Positions 34,253 to 44,000 of a stretch of DNA of 64,000 nt are shown one piece after another. Each line of letters opens with the position of its first letter. The stretch's first letter is position 1. The notes beneath the pieces are model-generated. The model saw nothing but the letters and a program-made list of their open reading frames with translations. It had not been told where the DNA came from and ran no database searches. The stretch covers positions 3,550,001-3,614,000 of the forward strand of contig NZ_CP049241.1 in assembly GCF_011046245.1 (NCBI RefSeq), given 5' to 3'. Source of the DNA: Allorhizobium pseudoryzae (GTDB taxonomy: Bacteria > Pseudomonadota > Alphaproteobacteria > Rhizobiales > Rhizobiaceae). A program made the translations under genes and the position numbers.

Positions 34253-34729
34253 TCAGCCAGTCTTCAGCAGCCGGCTCTTCTGCCGGTTCCAATCGCGTTC
34301 CTTCTCGGTCTCGCGCTTGTCATGCAGCTTCTTGCCCTTGGCAAGCGCCAGCTCCAGCTTCGCCCTGCCCTTTTCGTTGAAATAGATCTTCAACGGCACG
34401 AGCGTCATGCCCTCGCGGTTGATGCCGGCGCGCAGGCGGTTGATCTCCCGCTTGGACAGCAGAAGCTTGCGGCGGCGACGCGGCTCATGGTTGAAGCGGT
34501 TGGCCTGCAGATATTCCGGCAGATGCGAATTGATCAGCCAGATCTCGTTCCCTTCGTCGGACGCATAGGATTCGGCGATGTTGGCCTTGCCGTCGCGCAG
34601 CGATTTCACCTCCGTCCCCGTCAGAACGAGGCCCGCCTCATAGGTGTCGATGATCTCATAGTTGAAGCGCGCCTTGCGGTTTTCCGCAACGATCTTGTTG
34701 ACGACGCGCTGGCTGCCTTTGGGTGCCAT
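34253..34729 (-). CDS. smpB: SsrA-binding protein SmpB
   Basis: A 158-residue SmpB. The core [15 protein letters not shown] and [19 protein letters not shown] are conserved, and the basic C-terminal tail ([14 protein letters not shown]) enters the ribosomal mRNA channel. It carries tmRNA to stalled ribosomes for trans-translation. The tmRNA gene itself is not in this window. dapA lies upstream on the same strand after about 147 bases. Confidence 0.96.
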   Translation of the reverse strand: MAPKGSQRVVNKIVAENRKARFNYEIIDTYEAGLVLTGTEVKSLRDGKANIAESYASDEGNEIWLINSHLPEYLQANRFNHEPRRRRKLLLSKREINRLRAGINREGMTLVPLKIYFNEKGRAKLELALAKGKKLHDKRETEKERDWNRQKSRLLKTG

Positions 34730-34876
34730 GACGAGTGGTTATCTCCGCCCTTGAAGGGTTCTCGTTGAACGTTCGACCGCGGGTGATGCGGCCCTCAAGA
34801 GCACAATGTAGTGTGCCAGTGGCCCGAAGGGAAGCCGGAGCACCCGATGCAGCTCTCCGGCAGTTCCGCGGCTGCC

Positions 34877-35761
34877 TCAGTTCAGCAGCCCGGCGTGGCG
34901 CAGGGCCGCATCGATGGCGGCTTCGGTGGCCGGCTCCAGAGTCGAGAGAAGCGGCGAACGGGCAAAACGGCTGGTGCCGCGCACCCGCGACAGGCCGTAT
35001 TTCGCGCCGCAGACGCCGGGCTCCATGAAGATGGCCTTGTGCAGCGGCATCAGGCGGTCCTGGTAATCGAGCGCCTTGGCATAATCACCGGTGAGCGTTG
35101 CCTGCTGGAATTCGGCGCAGAGACGCGGCGCGACATTGGCCGTCACCGAGATGCATCCGACACCGCCATGGGCGTTGAAGCCGAGCGCAGTTCCATCTTC
35201 GCCGGACAACTGGATGAAGTCCTTGCCGCAGGCCATGCGCTGCTCGGAGACGCGCTCTAGCTTGCCGGTCGCATCCTTCACGCCAACGATGTTCTTGTGC
35301 GCCTTGGCAAGCGCGCCCATCGTCTCCGGCAGCATGTCGATGACCGAACGCGGCGGGATGTTGTAGATGATGATCGGCAGGCTGACAGCCTGGGCAATCG
35401 CGCTGAAATGGGCGATCAGGCCCTTCTGCGTCGGCTTGTTGTAATAGGGGGTGACGACGAGGATGCCATCGGCACCGGCCTGTTCGGCATGCTGGGCAAG
35501 TTCGATCGCTTCGCGCGTGTTGTTGGAACCGGCACCGGCAATGACCGGCACCCGCTTGGCGGCCACTTCGATGCAGAGTTCGATGACACGCTTGTGTTCG
35601 GCATGGGACAGGGTCGGCGATTCCCCGGTGGTGCCGACCGGAACAAGGCCGGTGGACCCTTCTGCGATCTGCCACTCCACATGAGCGGCGAAGGCCGCCT
35701 CATCCACCGCACCCGCATCCGTAAACGGTGTAACCAGCGCGGGCATGGATCCCTTGAACAT
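34877..35761 (-). CDS. dapA: 4-hydroxy-tetrahydrodipicolinate synthase
   Basis: A 294-residue TIM-barrel aldolase family enzyme that condenses pyruvate with aspartate semialdehyde, the first committed step to lysine and the meso-diaminopimelate of peptidoglycan. Visible motifs: the substrate-binding [10 protein letters not shown], the tyrosine loop [10 protein letters not shown], and the Schiff-base lysine in [11 protein letters not shown]. It starts 216 bases away from the divergent lytic transglycosylase gene, sharing a control region. Confidence 0.96.
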   Translation of the reverse strand: MFKGSMPALVTPFTDAGAVDEAAFAAHVEWQIAEGSTGLVPVGTTGESPTLSHAEHKRVIELCIEVAAKRVPVIAGAGSNNTREAIELAQHAEQAGADGILVVTPYYNKPTQKGLIAHFSAIAQAVSLPIIIYNIPPRSVIDMLPETMGALAKAHKNIVGVKDATGKLERVSEQRMACGKDFIQLSGEDGTALGFNAHGGVGCISVTANVAPRLCAEFQQATLTGDYAKALDYQDRLMPLHKAIFMEPGVCGAKYGLSRVRGTSRFARSPLLSTLEPATEAAIDAALRHAGLLN

Positions 35762-35977
35762 GCGAACACTCCTGAACGGCCGACTTCACGCTTCGGCCTC
35801 AATATTGCAGTATGAGGCGCGCACCATAGAGCGGCGTTTGAACCCCGACAAGCGTGCATTTGACGGTTTTGCAACAGATCGTGATGGCAAAATTCGAGAG
35901 GTGCAGGCACAGTGGTAAGAAAGCATTAAGCACCCCGGCAGCTAATGGACGTAACGGCAATTTTCCCATGATTTCCG

Positions 35978-38053
35978 ATGAGTGAACGGATGAAACGACC
36001 TGTCCTGACTGTCCTTCTGGCCTTGGCGAGCGGGCTACCCGGGGCGTTCGCATCTCCGCTTCCAGAAGGCCCCGTGCCGCTGCCGTTCGCGCGGCCCGAC
36101 GATCCCGTCGAGGCCGTATTTCCGACGCCGGAGATCACCGGCGCCATTCCGCGCCCGCTGCCGCAGGACAGCGCACTGATCCAGTTGAAGAGCGCGCTCG
36201 ATGCGCTGTCGGCACGGGATGTCGCGACCGCGCTTGCCGTGCGCAACAGCCTTCCCGATGGAAGCCTGGACCGGCATCTCCTCACCTGGGCGATCGTCAC
36301 CTCCGGCCTGCGCGATGTGCCGTCCTATGAAATCGCCTCCGCCCAGGTCGAGTTGAAGGGCTGGCCGGGTCTTGCCCGCCTGCGCGCCGGCTCGGAACGG
36401 TCGCTCTACCAGGAAAACCCGCCAGCGGCGCAGGTTCTGGCCGCCTTCGGGCGCACACAACCGGAAACGGTGCAGGGCGCGATGATCCTGGCACGGGCGC
36501 TCGTAAGCTCCGGAGAAACGGCACGCGCTGCCGCCGCCCTCAGGCCGTTCTGGACGGCCTATGCGCTGGACAAGGAGACCGAGGACCGCATCCTGTCCGA
36601 ATTCGGCCCCCTCTTACAGCCGGGCGACCACAAGGCGCGGATGGACTACCTGATGTATCGCGGCCGCGTGAGCCAGGCGAAGCGCTTCGGGGACCTCGGC
36701 AAGGCGCAGTCGCTCTACAACGCCTGGGCCGCGGTCGCCGGCAAGGCAAAGAATGCCGAAGCCCTGCTGAAGGCGGTCGACCGGCAATGGCTGAACGACC
36801 CGGCCCTCCTCTTTGCCCGCATCGAATTTCTGCGGCAGCAGGACCGCTACGAGGAGGCGGCGCAACTGCTTGCCCAATCGCCGCGCGACGCATCCGAAAA
36901 GATCAACACCACGGAATGGTGGAACGAGCGGCGCATTATTGCCCGGGGGCTGGCCGATCAGGGGGATTTTCGCGCCGCCTATGCGATCGTCGCCGCCCAT
37001 TCCGCCCGCAGCGCCACGGACATCGTCGATGCGGAATTTCATGCAGGCTGGTACGCGCTGCGCGCACTGAACAATCCGAATGCGGCGGCTCGGCATTTCG
37101 AAAAGATCCTGCAGACATCGACCCGTCCACTCTCCGCCTCGCGGGCACTCTACTGGCTGGGGCGCTCGGCAGAGGCCGGCGGGCCTGGCAAGGCAAAGGA
37201 GTTCTACCAGCGGGCGGCGCGTTTTCCGGCAACCTTCTACGGCCAGCTGGCGGCGGCAAAACTCGATTCGAAACGCCTGGACGTGTCCTACCCGTCCCCC
37301 TCGCCTTCCGACCGCCGGACCTTCGAGATGCGCGAAGCCGTGCGGGCGATCGACAGGCTGGAGGCTGTCGGCCACGGACGACGCGCTGATGCACTGTACC
37401 GGGCGCTCGCCGATGAACTGACCAGCCCGGGCGAACTGGCCATCCTTGCCTCCCGCGCCGAACGCAACCAGAACCACGCGCTGTCGCTGGCCATCGGCAA
37501 GACCGCGTTCAACCGCGGCATTGATGTCGCAGCCCTCGCCTTCCCCGTTGGCGTCATTCCGGCCAACGCCAATATTGCAGGCTCCGGCAAGGCGCTGGCC
37601 TATGCGATCGCGCGGCAGGAAAGCGCCTTCAACCCCTCCGCCATCTCGCCGGCCGATGCCCGCGGTCTCCTGCAGATCCTGCCCGGGACCGCCAAGGGGG
37701 TCGCCGGACGGCACGGGCTTCCCTATGTTGCCGCCCGGCTGACGAGCGATGCCGGTTATAACGCCACGCTTGGCGCACATTATCTCGGCGAGCAGATCGA
37801 TGCCTTCGGCGGTTCCTACATCCTCACCTTCATCGCCTACAATGCAGGGCCCCGCCGCGTGCCCGAATGGATCAACCGCTATGGCGATCCGCGCGGCAAA
37901 TCGCTGGACGCGGTGATCGACTGGATCGAACGCATCCCCTTCCCCGAAACCCGCAATTATGTGCAGCGGGTGATGGAGAACTACCAGGTCTACAAGGTGC
38001 GGCTCGGACAGCAGGCCGATATCGAAAACGACCTCCGCTTCGGCCGTCGCTGA
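35978..38053 (+). CDS. Soluble lytic murein transglycosylase (Slt-type)
   Basis: A 691-residue protein with signal peptide (VLTVLLALASGLPGAFA), a long superhelical region of tetratricopeptide-like helices (about 60-520), and a C-terminal SLT domain containing the catalytic Glu in ARQESAFNPSAISPADARG and the GLLQILPGTA motif. It cleaves glycan strands of peptidoglycan to 1,6-anhydro products. Two starts are possible, ATG 35978 or 35990. It is divergent from dapA, which supplies diaminopimelate to the same polymer. Confidence 0.93.
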   Translation: MSERMKRPVLTVLLALASGLPGAFASPLPEGPVPLPFARPDDPVEAVFPTPEITGAIPRPLPQDSALIQLKSALDALSARDVATALAVRNSLPDGSLDRHLLTWAIVTSGLRDVPSYEIASAQVELKGWPGLARLRAGSERSLYQENPPAAQVLAAFGRTQPETVQGAMILARALVSSGETARAAAALRPFWTAYALDKETEDRILSEFGPLLQPGDHKARMDYLMYRGRVSQAKRFGDLGKAQSLYNAWAAVAGKAKNAEALLKAVDRQWLNDPALLFARIEFLRQQDRYEEAAQLLAQSPRDASEKINTTEWWNERRIIARGLADQGDFRAAYAIVAAHSARSATDIVDAEFHAGWYALRALNNPNAAARHFEKILQTSTRPLSASRALYWLGRSAEAGGPGKAKEFYQRAARFPATFYGQLAAAKLDSKRLDVSYPSPSPSDRRTFEMREAVRAIDRLEAVGHGRRADALYRALADELTSPGELAILASRAERNQNHALSLAIGKTAFNRGIDVAALAFPVGVIPANANIAGSGKALAYAIARQESAFNPSAISPADARGLLQILPGTAKGVAGRHGLPYVAARLTSDAGYNATLGAHYLGEQIDAFGGSYILTFIAYNAGPRRVPEWINRYGDPRGKSLDAVIDWIERIPFPETRNYVQRVMENYQVYKVRLGQQADIENDLRFGRR

Positions 38054-38157
38054 TTGAACCACCGTCCCGCTGGAGGGCTGGACCCGTCTTCGACAGCGGT
38101 TATGGTGGAGTTCTCAACCCGCTCATGACGCGGGTTCCGGTACGCGGAGACATCAGC

Positions 38158-39033
38158 ATGGCAGATTTCGAACAACACTTCATCCAGAGCGCTGACGGGC
38201 TTTCGCTCGGCTACCGGGTCTATGCCGGCGACCCGGCGCAGATGCCGCTGATCTGTCTGCCGGGCCTCACCCGCAATGCCCGCGACTTCCATCAACTGGC
38301 GACGTTGCTGACGGCCCAGATTGTGGTAGCCCCGACCATCGTCAGCGTCGACTACCGCGGACGCGGCACATCCGATCGTGCCGCGGATCCGGCCACCTAC
38401 AATATCGGCACGGAGTGCCAGGATCTTCTGCTGCTGCTCGACCATCTGAAAATCGACAAGGCCTGTTTCATCGGCACGTCGCGCGGCGGTCTCATCCTGC
38501 ACATCCTGACAAGCGTCGCGCCCGAGCGCATCGGCTGCGTCATTTTCAACGATGTCGGGCCTGTGCTCGAAATCCAGGGCTTGCGGGATATCCAGTCCTA
38601 TCTGACGGGAGCGCCGGCCCTCGCCGGATGGCCGGAGGCTGTCCGGCACCTCAAATCCATCCACGGCCAAGGCTTCCCGGCGCTTCAGGAGGACGACTGG
38701 CAGGACCTTGCGCAATCCATCTATGTGGACCGCGATGACCGCATCACCGCCGATTGCGATCCGGCCATCGGGCGCGCCTTCGCGACCCTGCCGCTGGAGG
38801 AGCCGTTGCCGGATCTCTGGGCGCAGTTCGACCAGTTTGCCGATATACCCATGATGGTCGTGCGCGGGGAAAACTCAACGCTTCTGAGCGAGGCTACGGT
38901 GGGTGAGATGCAGGCCCGACGACCAAGACTGCGGGCGGTGGTGGCCCTTGGCCAGGGCCACGCGCCGCTTCTGCATGTGGAGCCCCTCGCCCGGGACATA
39001 ATATCGTTTCTGAACAGCGTCACCGGCGACTGA
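38158..39033 (+). CDS. Alpha/beta-hydrolase fold protein
   Basis: A 291-residue hydrolase with the nucleophile elbow GTSRGG (G-x-S-x-G) and a late His in GQGHAP; an Asp is expected near VRGEN. The N-terminal PLICLPGLTRNARDF oxyanion loop is typical. The start at 38158 has GGAG eight bases upstream; the long frame from 37867 lies inside the previous gene. The substrate is unknown. It ends ahead of the minus-strand porin terminator at 39123-39146. Confidence 0.9.
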   Translation: MADFEQHFIQSADGLSLGYRVYAGDPAQMPLICLPGLTRNARDFHQLATLLTAQIVVAPTIVSVDYRGRGTSDRAADPATYNIGTECQDLLLLLDHLKIDKACFIGTSRGGLILHILTSVAPERIGCVIFNDVGPVLEIQGLRDIQSYLTGAPALAGWPEAVRHLKSIHGQGFPALQEDDWQDLAQSIYVDRDDRITADCDPAIGRAFATLPLEEPLPDLWAQFDQFADIPMMVVRGENSTLLSEATVGEMQARRPRLRAVVALGQGHAPLLHVEPLARDIISFLNSVTGD

Positions 39034-39122
39034 ACGGTTATCGAACACCGTCCAGACAAACCGGCCACACCTCGAGAAACCCGATACGCAAGCAGGCCCA
39101 GGGACCCGGACGCCAGAATCAA

Positions 39123-39146
39123 GAAACCCGCCTTGCGGCGGGTTTC
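39123..39146 (-). terminator. Intrinsic terminator of the first porin gene
   Basis: GAAACCCGCC-TTGC-GGCGGGTTTC is a perfect 10-bp stem with a four-base loop, just beyond the stop of the porin at 39170-40180. Read on the minus strand it continues into TTGATT, giving a moderate U-rich tail. This is a convincing terminator. Confidence 0.75.
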
Positions 39147-39169
39147 CGAAGTCTCGATGAGAGCCGTTC

Positions 39170-40180
39170 TTAGAACGAACGCTGCAGGCGGAAGAAGCCG
39201 CTCCAGTATTCGGCAGCGCGCTCTTCGTCGGTGTACTGTGCCGAAACCTTGGCGGCGAGACCCTTGGTGATCGCGTAGTCGAGCGTCACACCAGCCTGCC
39301 ACTTGTTGCGGTCGCCAGCAAAATCACCACGCACGAGGTCGATCTTATCCCAGTACTGGAAGCCCGGGGTGACCTTGAACTTGTCGTTGACCGTCAGTTC
39401 ATAGGAGGTCGCAACAGTCCATTCGGCCTGGTTGTAGTAAGCGTTGTCGCCGCTGGAATAGATGCCAGCAACGCTGAACGTGCCCGGGCCGATCGGCGCG
39501 GTTGCGATCAGACGAACAGCGCCGTTTTCCTTGTCGATGTCATAGCCACCGAGCAGAGCGAAGGCAACCGAACCGAAGTCGCCGGAAACCTGGCCTTCAA
39601 CACCGAGCGTGTCGTTGTTGGTGAAGGTCGGGCTGTTCAGCTCGTCGAGGAAGATGCCAGCCTTGAAGTTGCCGAAGGCGCCTTCGTAACCGATCTGGTT
39701 GATGCGGTTGGAGCCGAGATCGTCGGTTTCGCCGGCGATGTCGCTATCCCAGTAGTTGTAGCCGTAACCAGCGCGGAAACCACCGAGGGTCAGGAAGGCT
39801 TCGTCGATTTCGACCTGGCCGTCGTTGGCGTTCAGCGAGTTGCTCGAATCGTCAGCCCATGCACGAAGCGTGATGGTGCCGCCGAGCGGACCGTATTCCG
39901 TGTCGGACTTCGAATCGAAGGTGACCAGACCACGCGTACGCGCGTTCCAGCTCGGCTGCGAGTCGCGCGAATCGGCGTCAACCTGGAAGCGGATATAGCC
40001 GGTGAGCTTCAGGCAGGTTTCCGTGCCCGGAATGTAAAAATAACCCGTGCCGAATGCATCGCACACGCGAACATATTCCATCGGCTCCGGCTCTGCAGCG
40101 ACGATGGCGTCGGCAGAATGGGCAACCGTGCCGAACGACAGGGCAGCCGCCGAGCTGAGGATAAGAGCTCTGATATTCAT
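39170..40180 (-). CDS. Rhizobial outer-membrane porin (first of a tandem pair)
   Basis: A 336-residue porin with signal peptide (LILSSAAALSFGTVAHSA) and the mature start DAIVAAEPEPMEYVRVCDAF, then GTGYFYIPGTETCLK and alternating aromatic beta-strands ending in ...SGFFRLQRSF, the C-terminal Phe expected for outer-membrane assembly. It resembles the RopA/Omp2b family of 16-strand trimeric channels. ATG 40180 has AGGGA upstream; the longer frame is rejected. A second, closely related gene lies 366 bases upstream. Two cysteines near the N-terminus are conserved in both. Confidence 0.94.
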   Translation of the reverse strand: MNIRALILSSAAALSFGTVAHSADAIVAAEPEPMEYVRVCDAFGTGYFYIPGTETCLKLTGYIRFQVDADSRDSQPSWNARTRGLVTFDSKSDTEYGPLGGTITLRAWADDSSNSLNANDGQVEIDEAFLTLGGFRAGYGYNYWDSDIAGETDDLGSNRINQIGYEGAFGNFKAGIFLDELNSPTFTNNDTLGVEGQVSGDFGSVAFALLGGYDIDKENGAVRLIATAPIGPGTFSVAGIYSSGDNAYYNQAEWTVATSYELTVNDKFKVTPGFQYWDKIDLVRGDFAGDRNKWQAGVTLDYAITKGLAAKVSAQYTDEERAAEYWSGFFRLQRSF

Positions 40181-40546
40181 GAATTTTCCCTCGGGAGTGA
40201 GAAACAACACATCAAGTCGACGAACCCGTCGTCTCGAGTGACACAAGTAAACCACCAAGTTTTCGGTCGGTAAAATTGAAAATAGGGATTCACTGGTCTC
40301 GCACCTGCAGCATTTGAAACTGTGTTGCTCGCGGGAGACATTTCAGACGTTCGGCATTCACGCCCGTTTCAAGAAGCGTCGCGCGCGGCGTGAAGCAACG
40401 AAGCGCGAGAAGCGACCATCACGTGACTGCATGCAAGTCATCGGACGATCCAACCTCGGAACATGGTCTGAGGGAGTGCCGCTTCGTCTTGCCCATAACG
40501 AAAAAAGCCCGGCGATGCCGGGCTTTCTCCAACCAATCCGTATGGA
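40181..40546. other. 366-base gap between the tandem porin genes
   Basis: It contains the intrinsic terminator of the upstream porin (40504-40526) and, from about 40181 to 40310, an AT-richer stretch that should hold the promoter and leader of the downstream porin. No gene is supported. Confidence 0.6.
40504..40526 (-). terminator. Strong intrinsic terminator of the second porin gene
   Basis: AAAGCCCGGC-GAT-GCCGGGCTTT is a perfect 10-bp stem with a three-base loop, followed on the minus strand by a six-U tract. It lies 21 bases after the porin stop at 40547. This is the clearest terminator in the window. Confidence 0.88.
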
Positions 40547-41551
40547 TTAGAACGAACGCTGCAGGCGGAAGTAGCCCGAGGTGTAACCGTCGCCGCCGTT
40601 CACGCCGTCGATTTCGGTGTACTGTACGGAAACCTTGGCAGCGAAGCCCTTGGTGATCGCGTAGTCGAGAGCCACACCGGCCTTCCAGCCGTCGCGGTTG
40701 CTGTTGAACGCGTAGTTGTCCCAGTACTGGAAGCCGGGGGTGATCTTGAACTTGTCGGTCACCTTGGCTTCGTAAGCAATCGCGTAAGCCCACTCGGAAG
40801 CCGAGTAGTAAGCGTTGGCGCCAGACGAGTAAACAACTGCACCTTCGAGCGTGCCCGGGCCGATAGCGGCGCTCAGGATACCACGAACTGCACCTTCTTC
40901 ACGGTCGATGTCGTAACCGCCGAGCAGGGCAGCCTTGACCGGGCCGAATGCGCCAGAGATCTGGCCTTCGACGCCGAGCGTGTCGTTGTTGGTGAAGGTC
41001 GGGCTGTTCAGCTCGTCGAGGAAGATGCCGGCCTTGAAGGCGCCGAGGTCAGCTTCGTAACCGATCTGGTTGATGCGGTTCGAACCGAGTTCGTCGGTTT
41101 CACCAACAATGCCCAAGTCCCAGTAGTTGTAGCCGTAACCAGCGCGGAAGCCGCCGAGGGTCAGGAAGGCTTCGTCGATTTCGACCTGGCCGTCGTTGGC
41201 GTTCAGCGTGTTGCTGGAGTCGTCAGCCCATGCACGAACCGTGATGGTGCCGCCGAGCGGACCGTATTCGGTGTCGGACTTCGAAGCGAACGTTACCAGA
41301 CCACGGGTGCGGGCGTTCCAGTTGGCAACCGAGTCACGCTCGTCGAAGTCAACCTGGAAGCGGACGTAACCGCTGATCTTGAGGCAGGTTTCCGTGCCCG
41401 GGATGTAGAAGTAGCCCGTGCCGAAAGCATCGCACACGCGAACGTATTCCATCGGCTCCGGCTCAGCGGCGACGATAGCATCGGCAGCCTGAGCGCCGGA
41501 TACTGCTGCGAGTGCAGCAGCGGAGCCGAGAAGAAGGCTCTTGATGTTCAT
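40547..41551 (-). CDS. Rhizobial outer-membrane porin (second of a tandem pair)
   Basis: A 334-residue porin with signal peptide (LLLGSAAALAAVSGAQA) followed by DAIVAAEPEPMEYVRVCDAF and the same N-terminal Cys pair as its neighbour, and ending GYFRLQRSF. Large blocks are nearly identical to the first porin, whereas the exposed loops differ. Upstream are about 230 bases before a TTGACA at 41781-41786 (minus strand), so a long untranslated leader is possible. It is probably the ancestral or alternate channel of a duplicated pair. Confidence 0.94.
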   Translation of the reverse strand: MNIKSLLLGSAAALAAVSGAQAADAIVAAEPEPMEYVRVCDAFGTGYFYIPGTETCLKISGYVRFQVDFDERDSVANWNARTRGLVTFASKSDTEYGPLGGTITVRAWADDSSNTLNANDGQVEIDEAFLTLGGFRAGYGYNYWDLGIVGETDELGSNRINQIGYEADLGAFKAGIFLDELNSPTFTNNDTLGVEGQISGAFGPVKAALLGGYDIDREEGAVRGILSAAIGPGTLEGAVVYSSGANAYYSASEWAYAIAYEAKVTDKFKITPGFQYWDNYAFNSNRDGWKAGVALDYAITKGFAAKVSVQYTEIDGVNGGDGYTSGYFRLQRSF

Positions 41552-42361
41552 AATGACCTCCAGTCAAGTTTCGTATGGGTCTGGGTTCTTTGGCTGAAGG
41601 ACAGCATTCCCTGCCCCATCCCCGTCGGTTTCAGAAGACAGACGATCCACCGCCTCGCTTCTGAAAGTGAACATACAAGAGGAATGCCATCGCGCAATCG
41701 TGAAGTGCCGGCCATGCATAGCTGTCCACCCGCTTCGCCTCCCCCTGTTGCGCAAAGGACACAGATCGGGGCACGGAACCTGTCAATTTTTACCAATGCT
41801 TAAGAAAAGCCTTACAGGACAGGCGTTTACGGAAGGCACTCACTGACGGCACCGACCGGCCGCATAGCCTGTTCCAGGCCAAAGCGTGGATTCGCAGAGA
41901 CTGACCGCGACGTTTGCGCCATCTGCCTGCGCCATCCATCCGTGGCCGGCCTCGATCCATCGTCAGGTCCAGCCGACGAGAATCGCAACGTGCCATCAGA
42001 ATCAGACATCCTGCGACTCAGCGGGATGGCAGGTGCGCCGATCGAATCGTGGAGCCGGAGATTTTGCCCGACAACAGGAGTGCACCGTCATCCATAGAGC
42101 AAGAAGCGGGACCTCCGCGAAGAGCGTATGGCCAATCAGGCCATTTTGCTGTTTCGCGCCCGTAGGCCGGGGCGACCGTTCTTGATCTCGGCCTGTCTAC
42201 ACACGCATTCCCAGACGCGGGCGAAAGATAGTCCAATGACGAAGAAAAACCCTGCAGGACACGCAGCGGCCCATTCAGAATGAAACATAAGAAAGAGAGA
42301 GACAACCGACGTCGCTGTGTCGCGCAGGGAACGGTGACTGGACATGTGTCTGATCAGAAAA
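41552..42361. other. 810-base gene-poor region between porin and tRNA-Ser
   Basis: This stretch holds the porin promoter and leader (lower part) and about 500 bases with no convincing gene. All short frames there lack ribosome-binding sites and family resemblance. It lies directly downstream of a tRNA-Ser gene, a common integration site, but I could see no integrase remnant or duplicated tRNA end. A small RNA cannot be ruled out. Confidence 0.55.
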
Positions 42362-42452
42362 TGGCGGAGAGGAAGGGATTCGAACCCTCGATACGCTTTT
42401 GACGTATACTCCCTTAGCAGGGGAGCGCCTTCGACCACTCGGCCACCTCTCC
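42362..42452 (-). tRNA. tRNA-Ser (anticodon GCT)
   Basis: The minus strand folds as a 91-base class II tRNA. The acceptor arm GGAGAGG pairs with CCTCTCC, the anticodon loop contains CTGCTAA (GCT at 42416-42418, reading AGC/AGT serine codons), a long variable arm follows, and the T arm has GGTTCGAATCC. The 3' CCA is encoded at 42362-42364. A weak promoter candidate lies at 42463-42491 (minus strand). Confidence 0.97.
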
Positions 42453-42462
42453 GGTGGGGACG

Positions 42463-42491
42463 TGCTTATTGCGGTCGGCTGGCGATTGCAA
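42463..42491 (-). promoter_or_regulatory. Possible promoter of tRNA-Ser
   Basis: On the minus strand TTGCAA and TAAGCA are separated by 17 bases, with the -10 element 10 bases before the tRNA 5' end. The -35 is a good match and the -10 is poor. Confidence 0.3.
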
Positions 42492-42576
42492 GGCATTTTG
42501 CGCGCCGCTCTTTCATTTCCCTGGCTTTTTCCAGCGCCTGTCCTTGGCCGGTGCCCGGTCCGGATGCCGCCTTTCC

Positions 42577-43806
42577 CTAGGAAAGCAGCAGTTTCAGGTC
42601 CTGTGCGGGATCGGCGATGATGGCGCGGTCCGGCGTGCGGCCAAGGTCCAGAAGCTTCTTGCCGGTTACATAGGCCTTGGCATCGTTGATGGCGTCGACC
42701 GCCACGAATCGGCCCTGGCGGAAATACCAGACCGAAGCGCTGCCTTCGCGGGCGCCGGGACGTACCAGCGTATCGTCATAGCCAAGATTGAAGCCGGCGA
42801 TCTGCAGCTTCACATCATACTGGTCCGACCAGAACCAGGGCTTTGCCTCATAAGGTGCCGGATGGCCGGCCAGCGTCGCGGCCACCGATTCCGCCTGATC
42901 GACGGCGTTCTGCACCGATTCGAGCCGCACGCGCTCCCCCTGCCAGGGCAATTCGGCGCAATCGCCGACGGCAAAGATGTCCGGGTCGCTGGTGCGGGCG
43001 AATTCGTCCACCACGATCCCGTTGCCGACTGTGAGGCCGGCCAGTTCCGCCAGTTCCGTGTTCGCGGTGACGCCGATGCCGACGATGACCAGATCGACGG
43101 GCAGCACCGCGCCATCAGCCAGGTCAGCGGACACGACACGTCCGTCCTCCCCGTTCAACCGGGTGAGGCCGGTCGATTCGCGGATGGTGACGCCGTGTCC
43201 GATATGGATATTGCGGATCATGCCGGCGGTCTCCGCCGATGCCACCCGCTTGAGAATGCGGTCGGCCATTTCGATCACCGTCACCTCAAGCCCTTTGTGA
43301 CGGGCGACGGCGGCGGCTTCGAGGCCGATATAGCCGCCGCCAATGATCAGTACGCGCCGGCCCGCCTGCATCTCACCCGCCAGCCGGTCGGCATCCTGCT
43401 TCTCGCGCATCCCGTAGACGCCCGCGAGATCACCCCCGAGTTGCGCCGGCAGTTTTCGCGGGGTGGCACCGGTTGCGAGCACCAGCGTGCCATAATCCAC
43501 GACGGAGCCGTCCTGCAGCCGAACGCGGTGAGCCTTGGGATCGATATGCTCGACAAAGGCCGACAACCTCAGATCGACCGCATTCTCGGCATACCAGGTT
43601 TCGGGACGAAACAGCAGGCGGGAGAACTCCATCTCGCCGAGCAGGTATTTCTTGGAGAGCGGCGGTCGCTGATACGGCGCCACCGGCTCGACGCTCAGGA
43701 TCGTCACCGGGCGCATGTCCTTCAATGCCCGCAGTTTTGCCGCGAGCGCAAACGCCGCCTGACCGCCGCCAACAATCACCAGCCTGTCCGTCACGTCATT
43801 CTCCAT
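42577..43806 (-). CDS. FAD-dependent ferredoxin/putidaredoxin reductase-type oxidoreductase
   Basis: A 409-residue two-dinucleotide-binding flavoprotein: FAD-binding GGGQAAFALAAKLR at the N-terminus, NAD-binding GGGYIGLEAAAVA (about 155-170), and the FAD-contacting IFAVGDCAELP. A C-terminal reductase domain follows. It likely shuttles electrons from NAD(P)H to a ferredoxin for an oxygenase. No oxygenase or ferredoxin gene is nearby. The ATG at 43806 is preferred to the first frame Met 24 codons upstream. Confidence 0.91.
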   Translation of the reverse strand: MENDVTDRLVIVGGGQAAFALAAKLRALKDMRPVTILSVEPVAPYQRPPLSKKYLLGEMEFSRLLFRPETWYAENAVDLRLSAFVEHIDPKAHRVRLQDGSVVDYGTLVLATGATPRKLPAQLGGDLAGVYGMREKQDADRLAGEMQAGRRVLIIGGGYIGLEAAAVARHKGLEVTVIEMADRILKRVASAETAGMIRNIHIGHGVTIRESTGLTRLNGEDGRVVSADLADGAVLPVDLVIVGIGVTANTELAELAGLTVGNGIVVDEFARTSDPDIFAVGDCAELPWQGERVRLESVQNAVDQAESVAATLAGHPAPYEAKPWFWSDQYDVKLQIAGFNLGYDDTLVRPGAREGSASVWYFRQGRFVAVDAINDAKAYVTGKKLLDLGRTPDRAIIADPAQDLKLLLS

Positions 43807-44000
43807 CGCATGCCATCGGGTTTCCTGCTGCAGGCGTAGCCCCGCTTGAGGGTCAGCGTCAACGCGCAAGATCGGCATCTGCCAACGCGATTCCGGCGGT
43901 TAAAAGGACAGATTCCTCGGATTTTACGTTTCACTTTTATCGTGTATCAGCGGAGATCCCCTATCGTGGTGTTCCAAGACAAGAGGTTGGGGGGATTGGG

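Noticed and set aside
34730..34876. tmRNA gene between smpB and dapA
   Set aside because: The 147-base gap has no tRNA-like ends or tag-peptide frame and is too short for even a split alphaproteobacterial tmRNA.
42275..42496. Small frame overlapping tRNA-Ser on the same strand
   Set aside because: Its sequence (RWPSGRRR ...) is the familiar false translation of a serine tRNA gene.
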